Shown here piece after piece: positions 29,317 to 41,269 of a DNA stretch of 64,000 bases. The DNA comes from Archangium lansingense (GTDB lineage: Bacteria > Myxococcota > Myxococcia > Myxococcales > Myxococcaceae): assembly GCF_026626635.1 (NCBI RefSeq), contig NZ_JAPNKA010000001.1:6262001-6326000 (forward strand), written 5' to 3'. Every line of letters begins with the position of its first letter. Positions within the stretch are counted from its first letter, which is position 1. The notes under the pieces are model-generated. The model ran no database searches. It was not told where the DNA came from and saw nothing but the letters and a program-made list of their open reading frames with translations. The translations under genes were made by a program, and so were the position numbers.

Positions 29317-31395
29317 TCAGCGGGTGACGAGCGTTCCGACGCCCTTGTCGGTGAAGAGCTCGGCGATGAGGCTGTGTGGCACGCGCCCATCGATGACGTG
29401 CACACGCTCCACGAAGCCGCCGCCCAGCGCTTTCAGGGCCATCTTCGCCCGCGTCTGCATGCTGCCGGCGAAGGCACCGGCCGCGAGGTGGGCCTCGAGC
29501 TGCGAGACCGTGAGCTCGTTGAAGAGCTCCTCACCCCGGAGGATGCCCGGCGCGTCGTGCAGGTAGATGAGCTTGTGGGCCTTGAGGGCGCTGGCCACCT
29601 CGGCGGCCACCGCGTCCGAGCCCAGGTCGTACGTCTGCCCGTCCTCGCCCAGTCCCACTGGGGAGATGATGGGCACGTAGCCCTGGCCCAGCAGCATCTC
29701 CAGGAACTCGTGGTTGACGCGCGTCACCTCGCCCACGTGCTCCCGGGAGCGGCCGTCCTCCGTCGGAATCCGCCGGGCCCGCAGCAGCGCGCCGTCCTTG
29801 CCGGACAGGCCCACCGCCCGGTCTCCCAGGCTGTTGAGGATGGTGACGAGCTCCGAGTTGACGGAGCCGGACAGCACCATCTCCACCACCTTGAGGCCCG
29901 AGGCATCGGTGATGAGCGCGCCCTCCTGGCGCAGGCCGAGCTTGTCCAGCGTGCGGGTGAGCTCCGGCCCGCCGCCGTGCACGATGATGGGCTGCAGGCC
30001 CGCCGAGCGCAGCAGCTCGATGTCCCGGCAGAAGGACTGCTTGAGGGACTCCTTCACCATGGCCGCGCCGCCGTAGCGGATGACGCAGCGCTTGCCGCGG
30101 AAGCGAGAGATGTACGAGAGCGCCTCGACGAGCAGCGTCGTCTTGAACGCGGGGCTGTAGTTGGCCAGCCGGTCGTCCTTGCCCACGCCGCCGTCGGGCC
30201 TCGGGACGATGAGCGAGGTGTAGTCCGCGTTGATCTTCACGTAGTCGTACGAGAGATCGCACCCCCACGCCACGGACGAGCCCTCGCCGCCGGTGAGGTC
30301 CACCTGGATACGGACCTCGGGCTCGCGCATGCGCGTCTTGAGCTGCACGGGATCATACGGCCGCGGCTCGCCCTGGTAGACGGAGATGCCCTGGATGCGG
30401 ACGTGGGCCGAGTAGGGGTCCACGGCGTAGCCCTGGGTGCCGGCGCGCGCGCCTACGGTGGCGAGCACGCGGCCCCAGTTGGGATCGGCCCCGAAGACGG
30501 CGGCCTTCACCAGCGTGGAGCCGGCCACGGCGCGTGCCAGGTCCTGGGCGATGGCGGCATCCGGTGCGCCCGTCACCTCCACCTCCAGCAGCTTGGTGGC
30601 GCCTTCGCCGTCCGAGGCGATCTCCCGCGCCATCTCCAGGCACAGGTCCGAGAGCGTGGCGGTGAACTCCTTCAGCTCCGGCCCCGGGTCCGAGATGGGC
30701 GTGTTGCCAGCCCGGCCGTTGGCCAGTGCGTAGACGGTGTCGTTGGGGCTCATGTCCCCGTCCACCGTGAGGCTGTTGAAGGTTCCGGACACCGCCTCGC
30801 GCAGGGCGGCCGCGAGCACCCCCGGCTGGATGGCGCAGTCCGTGGTGATGACGGCGATCACCGTCGCGAGCGACGGGTGCATCATCCCCGAGCCCTTGAA
30901 GATGGCGGAGACCGTCACGTCGCGGCCACCAATGCGCACCGAGCGGTACGCCTGCTTGGCGCGCGTGTCGGTGGTCATGATGGCCTCGGAGGCGGCGTCA
31001 GGCTCGGAGCGCAGGGAGTCCTTGAGCGCGCCGAACACCGTCACCACCTTGTTCACGGGCAGCGGATGGCCGATGACGCCCGTGGAGGCGGTCAGCACGG
31101 CGGACGGAGGCAGGGAGAGGGTGCGGCCCAGCTCCTCGCGCAGGGTGCGCACGGCCTGCTGTCCGGCGGGGCCGGTGAGGGCGTTGGCGTTGCCCGAGTT
31201 GACGAGCACGGCGTGGATGCCCGAGGCGGGCAGGCGGGGCTCGGCGTCCTGCACCGGGGCGGCCCGCGCCTTGTTGGCCGTGAAGCAGCCCGCGGCGGAG
31301 CAGGGCGTGTCGCTGTAGACGAGCGCCACGTCCTTGCGCTGGGGCTTGAGGCCGGCGTGGATGCCGGAGAAGGAAAAGCCGAGCGGTACCTTCAC
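29317..31395 (-). CDS. argJ-argB: Fused ArgJ-ArgB: glutamate N-acetyltransferase plus acetylglutamate kinase
   Basis: 692 residues from GTG 31395, overlapping the argC stop as GTGA. The first ~405 residues are ArgJ: HPSLATVIA carries the autocleavage Ala-Thr with nucleophile Thr178, DPNWGRVLATVGARAG and the typical ArgJ end CDLSYDYVKINADY. A ~25-residue linker then leads into an acetylglutamate kinase domain (YISRFRGKRCVIRYGGAAM, IVHGGGPELTRTLD, VGLSGKDGALL, VHVIDGRVPHSL, TDKGVGTLV). No stop or frameshift separates them. Two positions usually Lys in kinases of this family are Arg: Arg440 in the first Gly-loop strand and Arg649 in GSMQTR. The fusion would couple acetyl transfer with phosphorylation of acetylglutamate. 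Confidence 0.92.
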   Translation of the reverse strand: MKVPLGFSFSGIHAGLKPQRKDVALVYSDTPCSAAGCFTANKARAAPVQDAEPRLPASGIHAVLVNSGNANALTGPAGQQAVRTLREELGRTLSLPPSAVLTASTGVIGHPLPVNKVVTVFGALKDSLRSEPDAASEAIMTTDTRAKQAYRSVRIGGRDVTVSAIFKGSGMMHPSLATVIAVITTDCAIQPGVLAAALREAVSGTFNSLTVDGDMSPNDTVYALANGRAGNTPISDPGPELKEFTATLSDLCLEMAREIASDGEGATKLLEVEVTGAPDAAIAQDLARAVAGSTLVKAAVFGADPNWGRVLATVGARAGTQGYAVDPYSAHVRIQGISVYQGEPRPYDPVQLKTRMREPEVRIQVDLTGGEGSSVAWGCDLSYDYVKINADYTSLIVPRPDGGVGKDDRLANYSPAFKTTLLVEALSYISRFRGKRCVIRYGGAAMVKESLKQSFCRDIELLRSAGLQPIIVHGGGPELTRTLDKLGLRQEGALITDASGLKVVEMVLSGSVNSELVTILNSLGDRAVGLSGKDGALLRARRIPTEDGRSREHVGEVTRVNHEFLEMLLGQGYVPIISPVGLGEDGQTYDLGSDAVAAEVASALKAHKLIYLHDAPGILRGEELFNELTVSQLEAHLAAGAFAGSMQTRAKMALKALGGGFVERVHVIDGRVPHSLIAELFTDKGVGTLVTR

Positions 31396-32453
31396 GGATT
31401 GAACCCCCGCAAGGTGGAGAGGCCGAGCGTCTCCTCCCACCCCATCATGAGGTTGAGGTTCTGGACGGCCTGGCCGGCCGCCCCCTTCACCAGGTTGTCG
31501 ATGGCGGCCGTCACCACCACGCGACCCGGGTCATAGCCGCTGGTGTCGGCGGCCACGGCCACCGTGCAGCGGTTGGTGCCCACCACGCCCTTGAGGTTCA
31601 CCGCGTCCGGCGAGGACTCCACCGTCAGGAAGGGGCTGGAGGCATAGGCCTGCTCCAGGGCGGCGCGAGCCTCGGCGGCAGTTGCGCCCGAACGCAAACG
31701 TGCATAAGCGGTGACGAGGATGCCCCGCTTGAGCGGCAGCAGGTGCGCGGTGAAGGTGAGGGGCACGGCACGGCCGGCCACGCCCGCGAGCGTCTGGGCG
31801 ATCTCCGGCGTGTGCTGGTGGCGCAGCACCCGGTAGGCGCGGAAGTCCTCGTCCACCTCGCTGAAGCTCATGTCCTCCGAGCCCTTGCGGCCCGCGCCCG
31901 TGGTGCCCGAGGCAGCGTCGAAGATGATGGAGCCCTCGTCGAGCAGCCCGGCCCGCAGTAGCGGCGCCACGGACAGCGCGCAGGCAGTGGCGTAGCAGCC
32001 CGGGTTGGCCACCAGCCGCGCGCTGGGAATGCGCTCGCGGAACAGCTCCGGCAGGCCATAGGCGGCCTGCTCCAGCAGCGCGGGCGCCGAGTGGGTGAAG
32101 TTGTAGAAGGCTGGATAGGTGGCGAGATCCTTCAGGCGGAAGGAGCCCGACAGATCAATGACCCGCACGCCCGCGGCGAGCAGCCCGGGCACCAGGTGCA
32201 GCGACGTCTCGGCCGGCGTGGCGAGCAGTACCACCTCGCATTCCCGGGCCAGCTCGGCGCTCTTGTCCTGCGGCGCATAGCGCAGCTGCCCCGTTGCTCC
32301 CATGATGCCCAGACGGCGGCCCACGGCCTCGCCCTGCCACCTGTCGCTGGTCACCAGCCGCAGCTCCACCTTTTCGTGGGCTGCCAGGATGTGGGTCGCC
32401 TCGACGCCGGAGTACCCGGACGCGCCAATGATGCCGATCGCCGTCTTATGCAT
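31392..32453 (-). CDS. argC: N-acetyl-gamma-glutamyl-phosphate reductase
   Basis: NADPH-dependent reduction of acetylglutamyl phosphate to the semialdehyde. 353 residues from ATG 32453 (MHKTAIGIIGASGYSG, the dinucleotide-binding loop). Catalytic Cys in ANPGCYATA, and other family motifs VDLSG-like VIDLSGSFRL, GLPELFRE, SGTTGAGR and LLPLKRGI. A longer open frame above 32453 runs through the divergent gene and is not used. First gene of the arginine operon; its stop overlaps the argJB start. TGCAT elements that look like ArgR half-sites overlap and precede its start. Confidence 0.95.
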   Translation of the reverse strand: MHKTAIGIIGASGYSGVEATHILAAHEKVELRLVTSDRWQGEAVGRRLGIMGATGQLRYAPQDKSAELARECEVVLLATPAETSLHLVPGLLAAGVRVIDLSGSFRLKDLATYPAFYNFTHSAPALLEQAAYGLPELFRERIPSARLVANPGCYATACALSVAPLLRAGLLDEGSIIFDAASGTTGAGRKGSEDMSFSEVDEDFRAYRVLRHQHTPEIAQTLAGVAGRAVPLTFTAHLLPLKRGILVTAYARLRSGATAAEARAALEQAYASSPFLTVESSPDAVNLKGVVGTNRCTVAVAADTSGYDPGRVVVTAAIDNLVKGAAGQAVQNLNLMMGWEETLGLSTLRGFNP

Positions 32454-32505
32454 GTAAGTGCATGAATATTCGCTACAGTGCATACAAGCAAGCGGCAAAT
32501 GCATA
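32448..32505. promoter_or_regulatory. Four phased TGCAT elements, probable ArgR operator for the arg operon
   Basis: TGCAT occurs at 32449, 32459, 32479 and 32500, that is, spaced 10, 20 and 21 bases apart, so all sit on the same DNA face. The first pair, TGCAT-GTAAG-TGCAT, matches the half-site spacing of ARG boxes known in other bacteria (for example the TGCAT-type mycobacterial box), and the second unit also holds GAATATTC. The first element overlaps the argC ATG. Minus-strand TTGCTT and TATTCA 17 bases apart (within 32493-32466) may be the promoter. The region also serves the divergent gene at 32527. ArgR binding is inferred. Confidence 0.55.
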
Positions 32506-32526
32506 TTCCCCCTGGAGGGCACCACC

Positions 32527-32808
32527 ATGAGAGTCTCATTCCAGAAGCACGCGGCCGGGTTGGAGCAGATCGACGCCCAGATCGGCCAGATGGAGGCCGT
32601 GTTCCAGCGGACCTCCGCCGAGGACCTGCGGCTCACGCAGCAGGAGTTCGAGCTCGTCCGGCGCTCGCTGGACACCGTCCGGCAGTCGCTGTCTCGACTG
32701 AAGCAGTCCGAGGACGATGACTGGGACCAGGCCCAGGCCCGCTTCGAGCAGGCCTGGACTGATTTCCAGGAGCACTCCCGGAAGATTACGGGCTCGTCCG
32801 CCGGGTAA
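32527..32808 (+). CDS. Small helical protein of unknown function
   Basis: 93 residues from ATG 32527, which has GGAGGG eight to nine bases upstream. The sequence is almost all heptad-like helix (LEQIDAQIGQMEAVFQRT, LRLTQQEFELVRRSLDT, RQSLSRLKQSEDDDWDQA), so a coiled coil or helical bundle is likely. Acidic, no signal peptide, no Cys. It is divergent from argC and would share the phased TGCAT region, so arginine-responsive expression is possible. An upstream in-frame ATG at 32458 lies inside that operator and is rejected. Confidence 0.65.
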   Translation: MRVSFQKHAAGLEQIDAQIGQMEAVFQRTSAEDLRLTQQEFELVRRSLDTVRQSLSRLKQSEDDDWDQAQARFEQAWTDFQEHSRKITGSSAG

Positions 32809-32814
32809 CTTCTT

Positions 32815-33966
32815 CTAATGAGGAGCGGGGCCCATCGTGTCGTGCGGTCCGCGGTCTCTTGGCTCGGGCTCCCGGGACGCGGTGCCGGCTTCGGGGCCGG
32901 TGGCGCCGTTCTCGCTCTCGGCGAGCCACCGCTCCCGTTGCTCCTCCTGCACCTCCCGCAGGAGCTCCTGGATGGCCGCCGCCAGCGGCAGGGCGATCAC
33001 CGCGCCGATCAGTCCCATCAGCGCCGCGCCCATGAGGAGGACGACTGAGATGAGCAGCGGATTCATCCGGATGGAGTGGCGCTGGACGAGCGGTTGGATC
33101 AGGTTTCCTTCCACCTGCTGGTAGACGAGGAAGAGGCCCAGTGCGATCAGCGCCCGGTTGAGTCCCACCGTGGTCAGCGTGGTGAAGGAGACCAGCAGCG
33201 CCATCAGGAAGCTGCCGATGTAGGGGATGAGGCCGAGCACCAGGTACAGGCTCCCGAGTGCCAGGAAATAGGGCACGCCCAGCAAGAAGGTGCCCAGCGC
33301 CGTGGCCAGGCCGCCCAGCGTCACCGTGAGGGCGGTGCCCGCCAGGTAGCCGCTCACCGCCCGGTGCATGTTCTTCACCAGCTCGCGCACCGCGGGTCTG
33401 CGCGCGGGACGCACCCACCCCAGCGCCTGCTCGTAGAGATCCTTCCCGAAGAGCAGGGCGAAGAGGCTGAGCGTCACCACGGTGATGAACACCAGGACGC
33501 CATTCACCGTGGTGGAGACGACGCCCGGCAGGGACTGGGCGACCTCGTCCGGGAGGTGCAACAGCGCGTCCTGGACCTTGCGCTCCAGGTCGAAGCGCTC
33601 CTCGAGCCACCGTGTCCACTCCCAGGCTCGGACCTCGCTCACCAGCCCGGGCGCGGACCGGATCAGGCTGCGCGCCTGCTGCACCACCAGGGGCACCAGC
33701 GTGGCTCCCAGCAGGGCCGTGAGCCCGAGCAGCCCCAGGAACGTCACCAGCACACCCAAGCCTCGGCTCAGGCCCTGCCGTTGGAGCCATCGCACCAGCG
33801 GATCGATTGCCAGGGCGACGAACAGCACCACCGCCAGCAGCACGAAGACGGCGCGCAGCTGGATGATCATGTACGCCAGCAGCCCCAGGGCGAGCGCGTT
33901 GAGTCCCACCGTCCAGACGGTGCGGGGGGAGATCTGTGAACGGCGTGTAGGGTCCAGAGCGGGCAT
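32815..33966 (-). CDS. AI-2E family (UPF0118/PerM) membrane transporter
   Basis: 383 residues from ATG 33966 (an ATG at 33996 would add ten). Seven to eight transmembrane segments are evident, beginning VWTVGLNALALGLLAYMIIQL and including LLAVVLFVALAIDPLVRWL. The family-typical region GLIPYIGSFLMALLVS and IQPLVQRHSIRMNPLLIS is present. Members include YdgG/TqsA (autoinducer-2 export) and sodium/proton antiporters, so the substrate is open. The C-terminus is a charged, probably disordered tail. It is convergent with the small helical protein, only 6 bases away. Confidence 0.87.
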   Translation of the reverse strand: MPALDPTRRSQISPRTVWTVGLNALALGLLAYMIIQLRAVFVLLAVVLFVALAIDPLVRWLQRQGLSRGLGVLVTFLGLLGLTALLGATLVPLVVQQARSLIRSAPGLVSEVRAWEWTRWLEERFDLERKVQDALLHLPDEVAQSLPGVVSTTVNGVLVFITVVTLSLFALLFGKDLYEQALGWVRPARRPAVRELVKNMHRAVSGYLAGTALTVTLGGLATALGTFLLGVPYFLALGSLYLVLGLIPYIGSFLMALLVSFTTLTTVGLNRALIALGLFLVYQQVEGNLIQPLVQRHSIRMNPLLISVVLLMGAALMGLIGAVIALPLAAAIQELLREVQEEQRERWLAESENGATGPEAGTASREPEPRDRGPHDTMGPAPH

Positions 33967-34010
33967 CCGGTGCTCAAGGTAGGCACGCACCGGCATCGGC
34001 TCCGTCTTGG

Positions 34011-34052
34011 GGCAGGAGGGCGGGCCACCCTGGGAGGCCTCGTCCTCCTGCC
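34011..34052 (-). terminator. Stem-loop downstream of the lipoprotein pair
   Basis: GGCAGGAGG (34011-34019) and CCTCCTGCC (34044-34052) form a perfect 9-bp stem with a 24-base loop, starting 28 bases after the lipoprotein stop at 34081 and before the permease start at 33966. It fits a terminator separating the two minus-strand units. Confidence 0.4.
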
Positions 34053-34080
34053 TGGACTGCTGCCCAGCGAGGAGACCGGT

Positions 34081-35688
34081 TCAGCGCGCGGGCACGGTGG
34101 TGGAGTAGGCGCCGCTCTGGTCCGTCAGCGTCTGCGAGAGCAGCAGGGCGGAGGGCTTGCCCTCCACATCCCCCACACGGAAGAAGCGGATGGACGCGTA
34201 GGGAGCGGCCGAGAGCGTCGAACTGGTGCCGTTGAAGCTGACCCGTCCAGTGACGCTGCGGCCCTTGGAGAGGGTGAAGGAGGAGAGCTCCAGCGCTCCA
34301 TCCGAGGAGCCCTCCTCGGGCCGCACCGTCACGATGCGGCTGACGCGGGGAAGGTCCTCGGTGGGAATGAAGTCGAAGCGGTAGCGGCCCGGATCCATGG
34401 CCAGCTCGAAGCGGCCCTGGGCATCCGTGGTGCGCGAGGCCTCGAAGCTGACCGAGGACCGGGGCCAGTCGGTGAGCTCGTCAATCGGCTCGGCCACCAC
34501 CTTCACCCCCGCGGCTGGTTGCGAGCCGCTGGGCTTCTGCAGGGTGCCACGGACCTTCATCCGCTCTCCACACTTCATGTCGGGCGCCACGAAGAGGCTG
34601 GTGCGCGGCACCTGGACGTACTTCAGGGTGAGGCCCGCTTCGGAGCCCGGAGGAGGCACGACGGAGAGCGCCATCGCGTTGCCAGTCTCGTTGGGCAGGG
34701 TGAGGAGCTCGAAGTCACCGTTCTCGTCGGTGAGCACCTTCTGGCTGCGGAACTGCCCGCCGCCGCTCACTTTGCCTTGGAGGGACACCGTGGCCTGCGC
34801 CACCGGCAGCCCTTCCCGGTTTACCACCCGGCTCCTGAACCGCACCGGCTCCCCATAGTCCCCCATGGACAGCGACTCCTGCAGACCCAGGCGCGGGTTC
34901 ACGGTGAACAGCTTCTGCGGTACCAGGGCATCCGCGGAGGTGGGCACCACCTGGAGGACGACTGTGGACCGCAGTGCGGCCGCGGGCGGGAGCGCGAGGG
35001 TGAACTCCCCCGTCTCCCGCATCACCATGACGCTCTGGGAGAGGGGGTGCAGCTCCTCGTCCAGGGCCTGCACCTCCAGCTCCACATCCACCGGCCTCGC
35101 GTCCTGGCGCAGCACCTTGCCGGAGAGCCGCACGAGCTCGGAGGAGACGGGGAGGGTGAAGTTCAACGTCACCGAGCGGCCCGGCTGCACCTCCTGGGTG
35201 CTGGACAGGGGCGGCAGCTCTGCGTCGGTGGCGAGCAGGGTGACATTGTAGCGCCCCACGCCCACGGGCAGCGAGTAGCCGCCGTTATAGGGCACGAGCG
35301 TACTCTCGTGGCGGCGCACCACGCCGGGGATGAGGAGGCTCTCGCCCGTCATGCGCAGGGTGATCGGGGCGGAGTACGCGCCGCTGGAGGTCATCCCCTC
35401 CACGCGCACCTCGCCGTGGAGGATGGCGGGGTCGAACAGCTCGATGTTCTGCTGGCTCCGAAGGTCTTCCACCCGGAAGTCCTGGGCATGCAGGCCACCG
35501 CGGGGATTGGGGACCACCTCCACCACGATGTTCTTGCCGGGGTCTCCACAGCCGTCGATGAAGCACACCTCATCGCTGTCGCAGTCACTGTCACTGCGGC
35601 AGCTGACGACGGGGTCTGCTTCGTAGGCCGAGCCGCAGCCCGTGGCGAGGACCGTGGTGAGCAGCGCGAGCGAGGTGAGTCGTTTCAT
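34081..35688 (-). CDS. Lipoprotein with repeated carboxypeptidase-regulatory-like (beta-sandwich) domains
   Basis: 535 residues. ATG 35688 follows AGGAAA and starts a signal with lipobox LATGC, so the protein is lipidated. Just after it lies a Cys-rich acidic patch (CRSDSDCDSDEVCFIDGC) of the type that precedes exported domains in myxobacterial lipoproteins. The rest is strand-rich and shows several copies of a carboxypeptidase-regulatory/Cna-B-like unit: VSLQGKVSG with TDENGDFELLTLP, VRGTLQKPSG with TDAQGRFELAMDPGRY, and VTGRVSFNG with TDQSGAYSTTVP. Such folds serve in adhesion or ligand binding. Its start overlaps the stop of the upstream lipoprotein gene, indicating a two-gene operon. Confidence 0.82.
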   Translation of the reverse strand: MKRLTSLALLTTVLATGCGSAYEADPVVSCRSDSDCDSDEVCFIDGCGDPGKNIVVEVVPNPRGGLHAQDFRVEDLRSQQNIELFDPAILHGEVRVEGMTSSGAYSAPITLRMTGESLLIPGVVRRHESTLVPYNGGYSLPVGVGRYNVTLLATDAELPPLSSTQEVQPGRSVTLNFTLPVSSELVRLSGKVLRQDARPVDVELEVQALDEELHPLSQSVMVMRETGEFTLALPPAAALRSTVVLQVVPTSADALVPQKLFTVNPRLGLQESLSMGDYGEPVRFRSRVVNREGLPVAQATVSLQGKVSGGGQFRSQKVLTDENGDFELLTLPNETGNAMALSVVPPPGSEAGLTLKYVQVPRTSLFVAPDMKCGERMKVRGTLQKPSGSQPAAGVKVVAEPIDELTDWPRSSVSFEASRTTDAQGRFELAMDPGRYRFDFIPTEDLPRVSRIVTVRPEEGSSDGALELSSFTLSKGRSVTGRVSFNGTSSTLSAAPYASIRFFRVGDVEGKPSALLLSQTLTDQSGAYSTTVPAR

Positions 35689-36284
35689 GGGCAGTTTCCT
35701 CGTGCCTCGGTCCGGACGAACCACACGTAGGTGGCGGCATAGCCGGGATCGATGACGGTGCCTCCATCCGCGAGCGGGATGGTCTTGCTCTCGGCGGGCT
35801 CGCGGCCCACCAGGGAAGTGTCGGTGACGACCACCTCGACGATGTGGTCGCCCGGGGTATTGAGCCTGTTGAAGTCAGCGGAGCCGAAGTTCACCTGGAA
35901 GGAGGCGCGCTCGTCGCGGACGACCTTGCTGCCGCTGGGCTCGATGGGGTCCCGCTCATCTTCTCCGCGGGTCTGGTTGGGGTCGTAGTCGACGTACCAG
36001 TACGCGAGGAGCCGGTTGTCGACGTCGGGGTCCTCGACGATGATCGAGAACTCCAGATTGCACAGGTCGGAGCCGTAGCCGCGAATGATGCGCTCGGTGG
36101 GTTGCACCTGACTCTCCACGATCCGTGGGGGACGGTTGCGCTGCATGGGGATCTCGCTGAGATAGCTCTCCTCCTGGGGGATGACGCACCCCCCCAGGAC
36201 CCATACGGCGGCTCCAAGCCCCAGGCATTTCACGGCAGGGAGTCCTAGCAATTCGCTGGCCAGTCGGTAGGGCGAGGATTTCAT
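35685..36284 (-). CDS. Lipoprotein of unknown function, first of a pair
   Basis: 199 residues from ATG 36284. The signal AAVWVLGGC supplies a lipobox. The mature protein begins VIPQEESYLSEIPMQRNRPPRIVESQ and has two Cys (LCNLEF and the near-terminal NCP). Strand-like segments with an acidic motif (IIVEDPDVDNRLLAYWYVDYDPNQ) and VDIHIVEVVVTD-type strands suggest an immunoglobulin-like fold, as in PKD domains. The longer frame above 36284 is not used. Its stop overlaps the start of the next lipoprotein (ATGA), so the two are probably made together and may interact at the cell surface. Confidence 0.75.
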   Translation of the reverse strand: MKSSPYRLASELLGLPAVKCLGLGAAVWVLGGCVIPQEESYLSEIPMQRNRPPRIVESQVQPTERIIRGYGSDLCNLEFSIIVEDPDVDNRLLAYWYVDYDPNQTRGEDERDPIEPSGSKVVRDERASFQVNFGSADFNRLNTPGDHIVEVVVTDTSLVGREPAESKTIPLADGGTVIDPGYAATYVWFVRTEARGNCP

Positions 36285-36369
36285 CGTCAGAACAGGGGTT
36301 TGGCGAGGGTGCCACAGCCGGCAGGTGCTGGGAACCGCGACAGCCCTGTCACGATGATTCCTGGACAAG

Positions 36370-36408
36370 GGGCGCCTCCCCTCTTTCCCCCTGGGCAGGG
36401 GAGCGCCC
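36370..36408 (-). terminator. Stem-loop downstream of the FHA-type activator gene
   Basis: GGGCGC and TCCCCT (36370-36375, 36377-36382, one bulged C) pair with AGGGGA and GCGCCC (36397-36402, 36403-36408): 12 bp with a 14-base loop. It lies about 55 bases after the activator stop at 36464 and before the lipoprotein pair, so it probably closes the kinase-activator transcript. Confidence 0.5.
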
Positions 36409-36463
36409 GTGCCTCATGCCCTCGCGACGACGCACCGCTGCTCGGCCGCATGGGCGGGTGTGG

Positions 36464-38359
<1,896 letters not shown>

Positions 38360-38371
38360 GTCGACGCGTTC

Positions 38372-39330
38372 CTAGAAGGCGAGGGTGAATCCTGCACCCG
38401 CGCCGCCGGAGGTGGGGAAGAGGTGGAGGCTCGCCCGGGGCGGGTCCTGCTCGGGCGCGAAGGGCGGCAGGGTCTCGATGTTCGTGTTCACCACGCGATC
38501 CTGGTGGCGCAGGAGGGCGTCGATCACACCCGCTGCGTACACGGCGTAGAACCCCGCGGCAGAGCCCCACTTGAGTCCCGTCCAGGCCTCGGCCTGCCTC
38601 GCGCGCGCGGTGGGGATGTAGCGCACGGTGACCTTCAGCGGCCCACGGACGTCGTCCACCGTCACCGTCTGCGTCTCGACGAGGCTGTCGTACGCGAAGA
38701 AGGAGATGATGCTGGTGACGGCGAGCACGCCCTCGGAGGCCGCGAGCAGAGTGCCCAGGCCGGTGCGGCCCTGCTGGAACTGGCCCGCGCCGAAGGGGAC
38801 GAAGTTCACCAGGAAGCTGCGCGACTCCACCTGCCGCACCGTCACCTGCCGCGACAGCACCTCGATGCGCCGGCGCTGCTCCTCGGCGGCCACGCGCTCT
38901 CGCTCGAGGCGCTCGGTGGCCGTTCGCTCACGCTCCAACCGCAGCCGCCGCTCCTGGCGCACCAGCTCCAGCTCCGCCGACATCTGCTCGCGGATGCCGT
39001 CCAGGTGCTGCACCGCCGGCGGGGGCACCGAGAAGGGGTCCAGGTTGAAGTCGGGCTCCAGTCGCAGCAGCGCGCGGAAATGGCGCGCGGAGTCCTCATT
39101 GCGGTTGAGGTGGAAGGCGCTCAGTCCGGCCAGCTTGTGCAGCTCCGCCAGGTCCTTGTCTTCCAGCCGGCCCCGGTCGATGCGTGTGCCCGCCCGCTCC
39201 AGCACTTCGGCGTAACGGCCGTGCTCATAGGTGGCGCGCAGGGTGACCACCTCCGCGTCCACCGGCTCCTCGGCGAACACGGTGGAGGGCGCGAGCAGCC
39301 CCAGTAGCAACAGGAGGCGGAGGCAGCGGC

Positions 39331-39334
<4 letters not shown>
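38372..39334 (-). CDS. Exported TPR/coiled-coil protein of unknown function
   Basis: 320 residues. Signal peptide MSRCLRLLLLLGLLAPSTVFAEE. Residues ~25-90 look like TPR helices (YEHGRYAEVLERAG, AELHKLAGLSAFHLNRNEDSARHFRALL), followed by a coiled coil (LVRQERRLRLERERTATERLERERVAAEEQRRR). The second half has Gly-rich hydrophobic stretches (FVPFGAGQFQQGRTGLGTLLAASEGVLAVTSII and WGSAAGFYAVYAAG) like the DUF5683-type small membrane domain. It probably sits in the periplasm or inner membrane. Its ATG overlaps the kinase stop by 4 bases, so the two are translationally coupled and likely act together. Confidence 0.72.
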
Positions 39335-41145
<1,811 letters not shown>

Positions 41146-41269
41146 GGGTGCCGAGTTTCAGTCTTTCAAGCCGATGCCCATCCAGACGCGAGTGTCAGGG
41201 GGGCGCGCGCGGCTATGACAGCGGCGTCGGGGTTGGATTCTAGGAGCCGCCCCCGTGGGGTGCAAAGCG

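Noticed and set aside
28750..31536. 928-residue plus-strand open frame across argR and argJB
   Set aside because: Shadow of the arg operon; His/Arg/Gly-rich with no recognisable domain.
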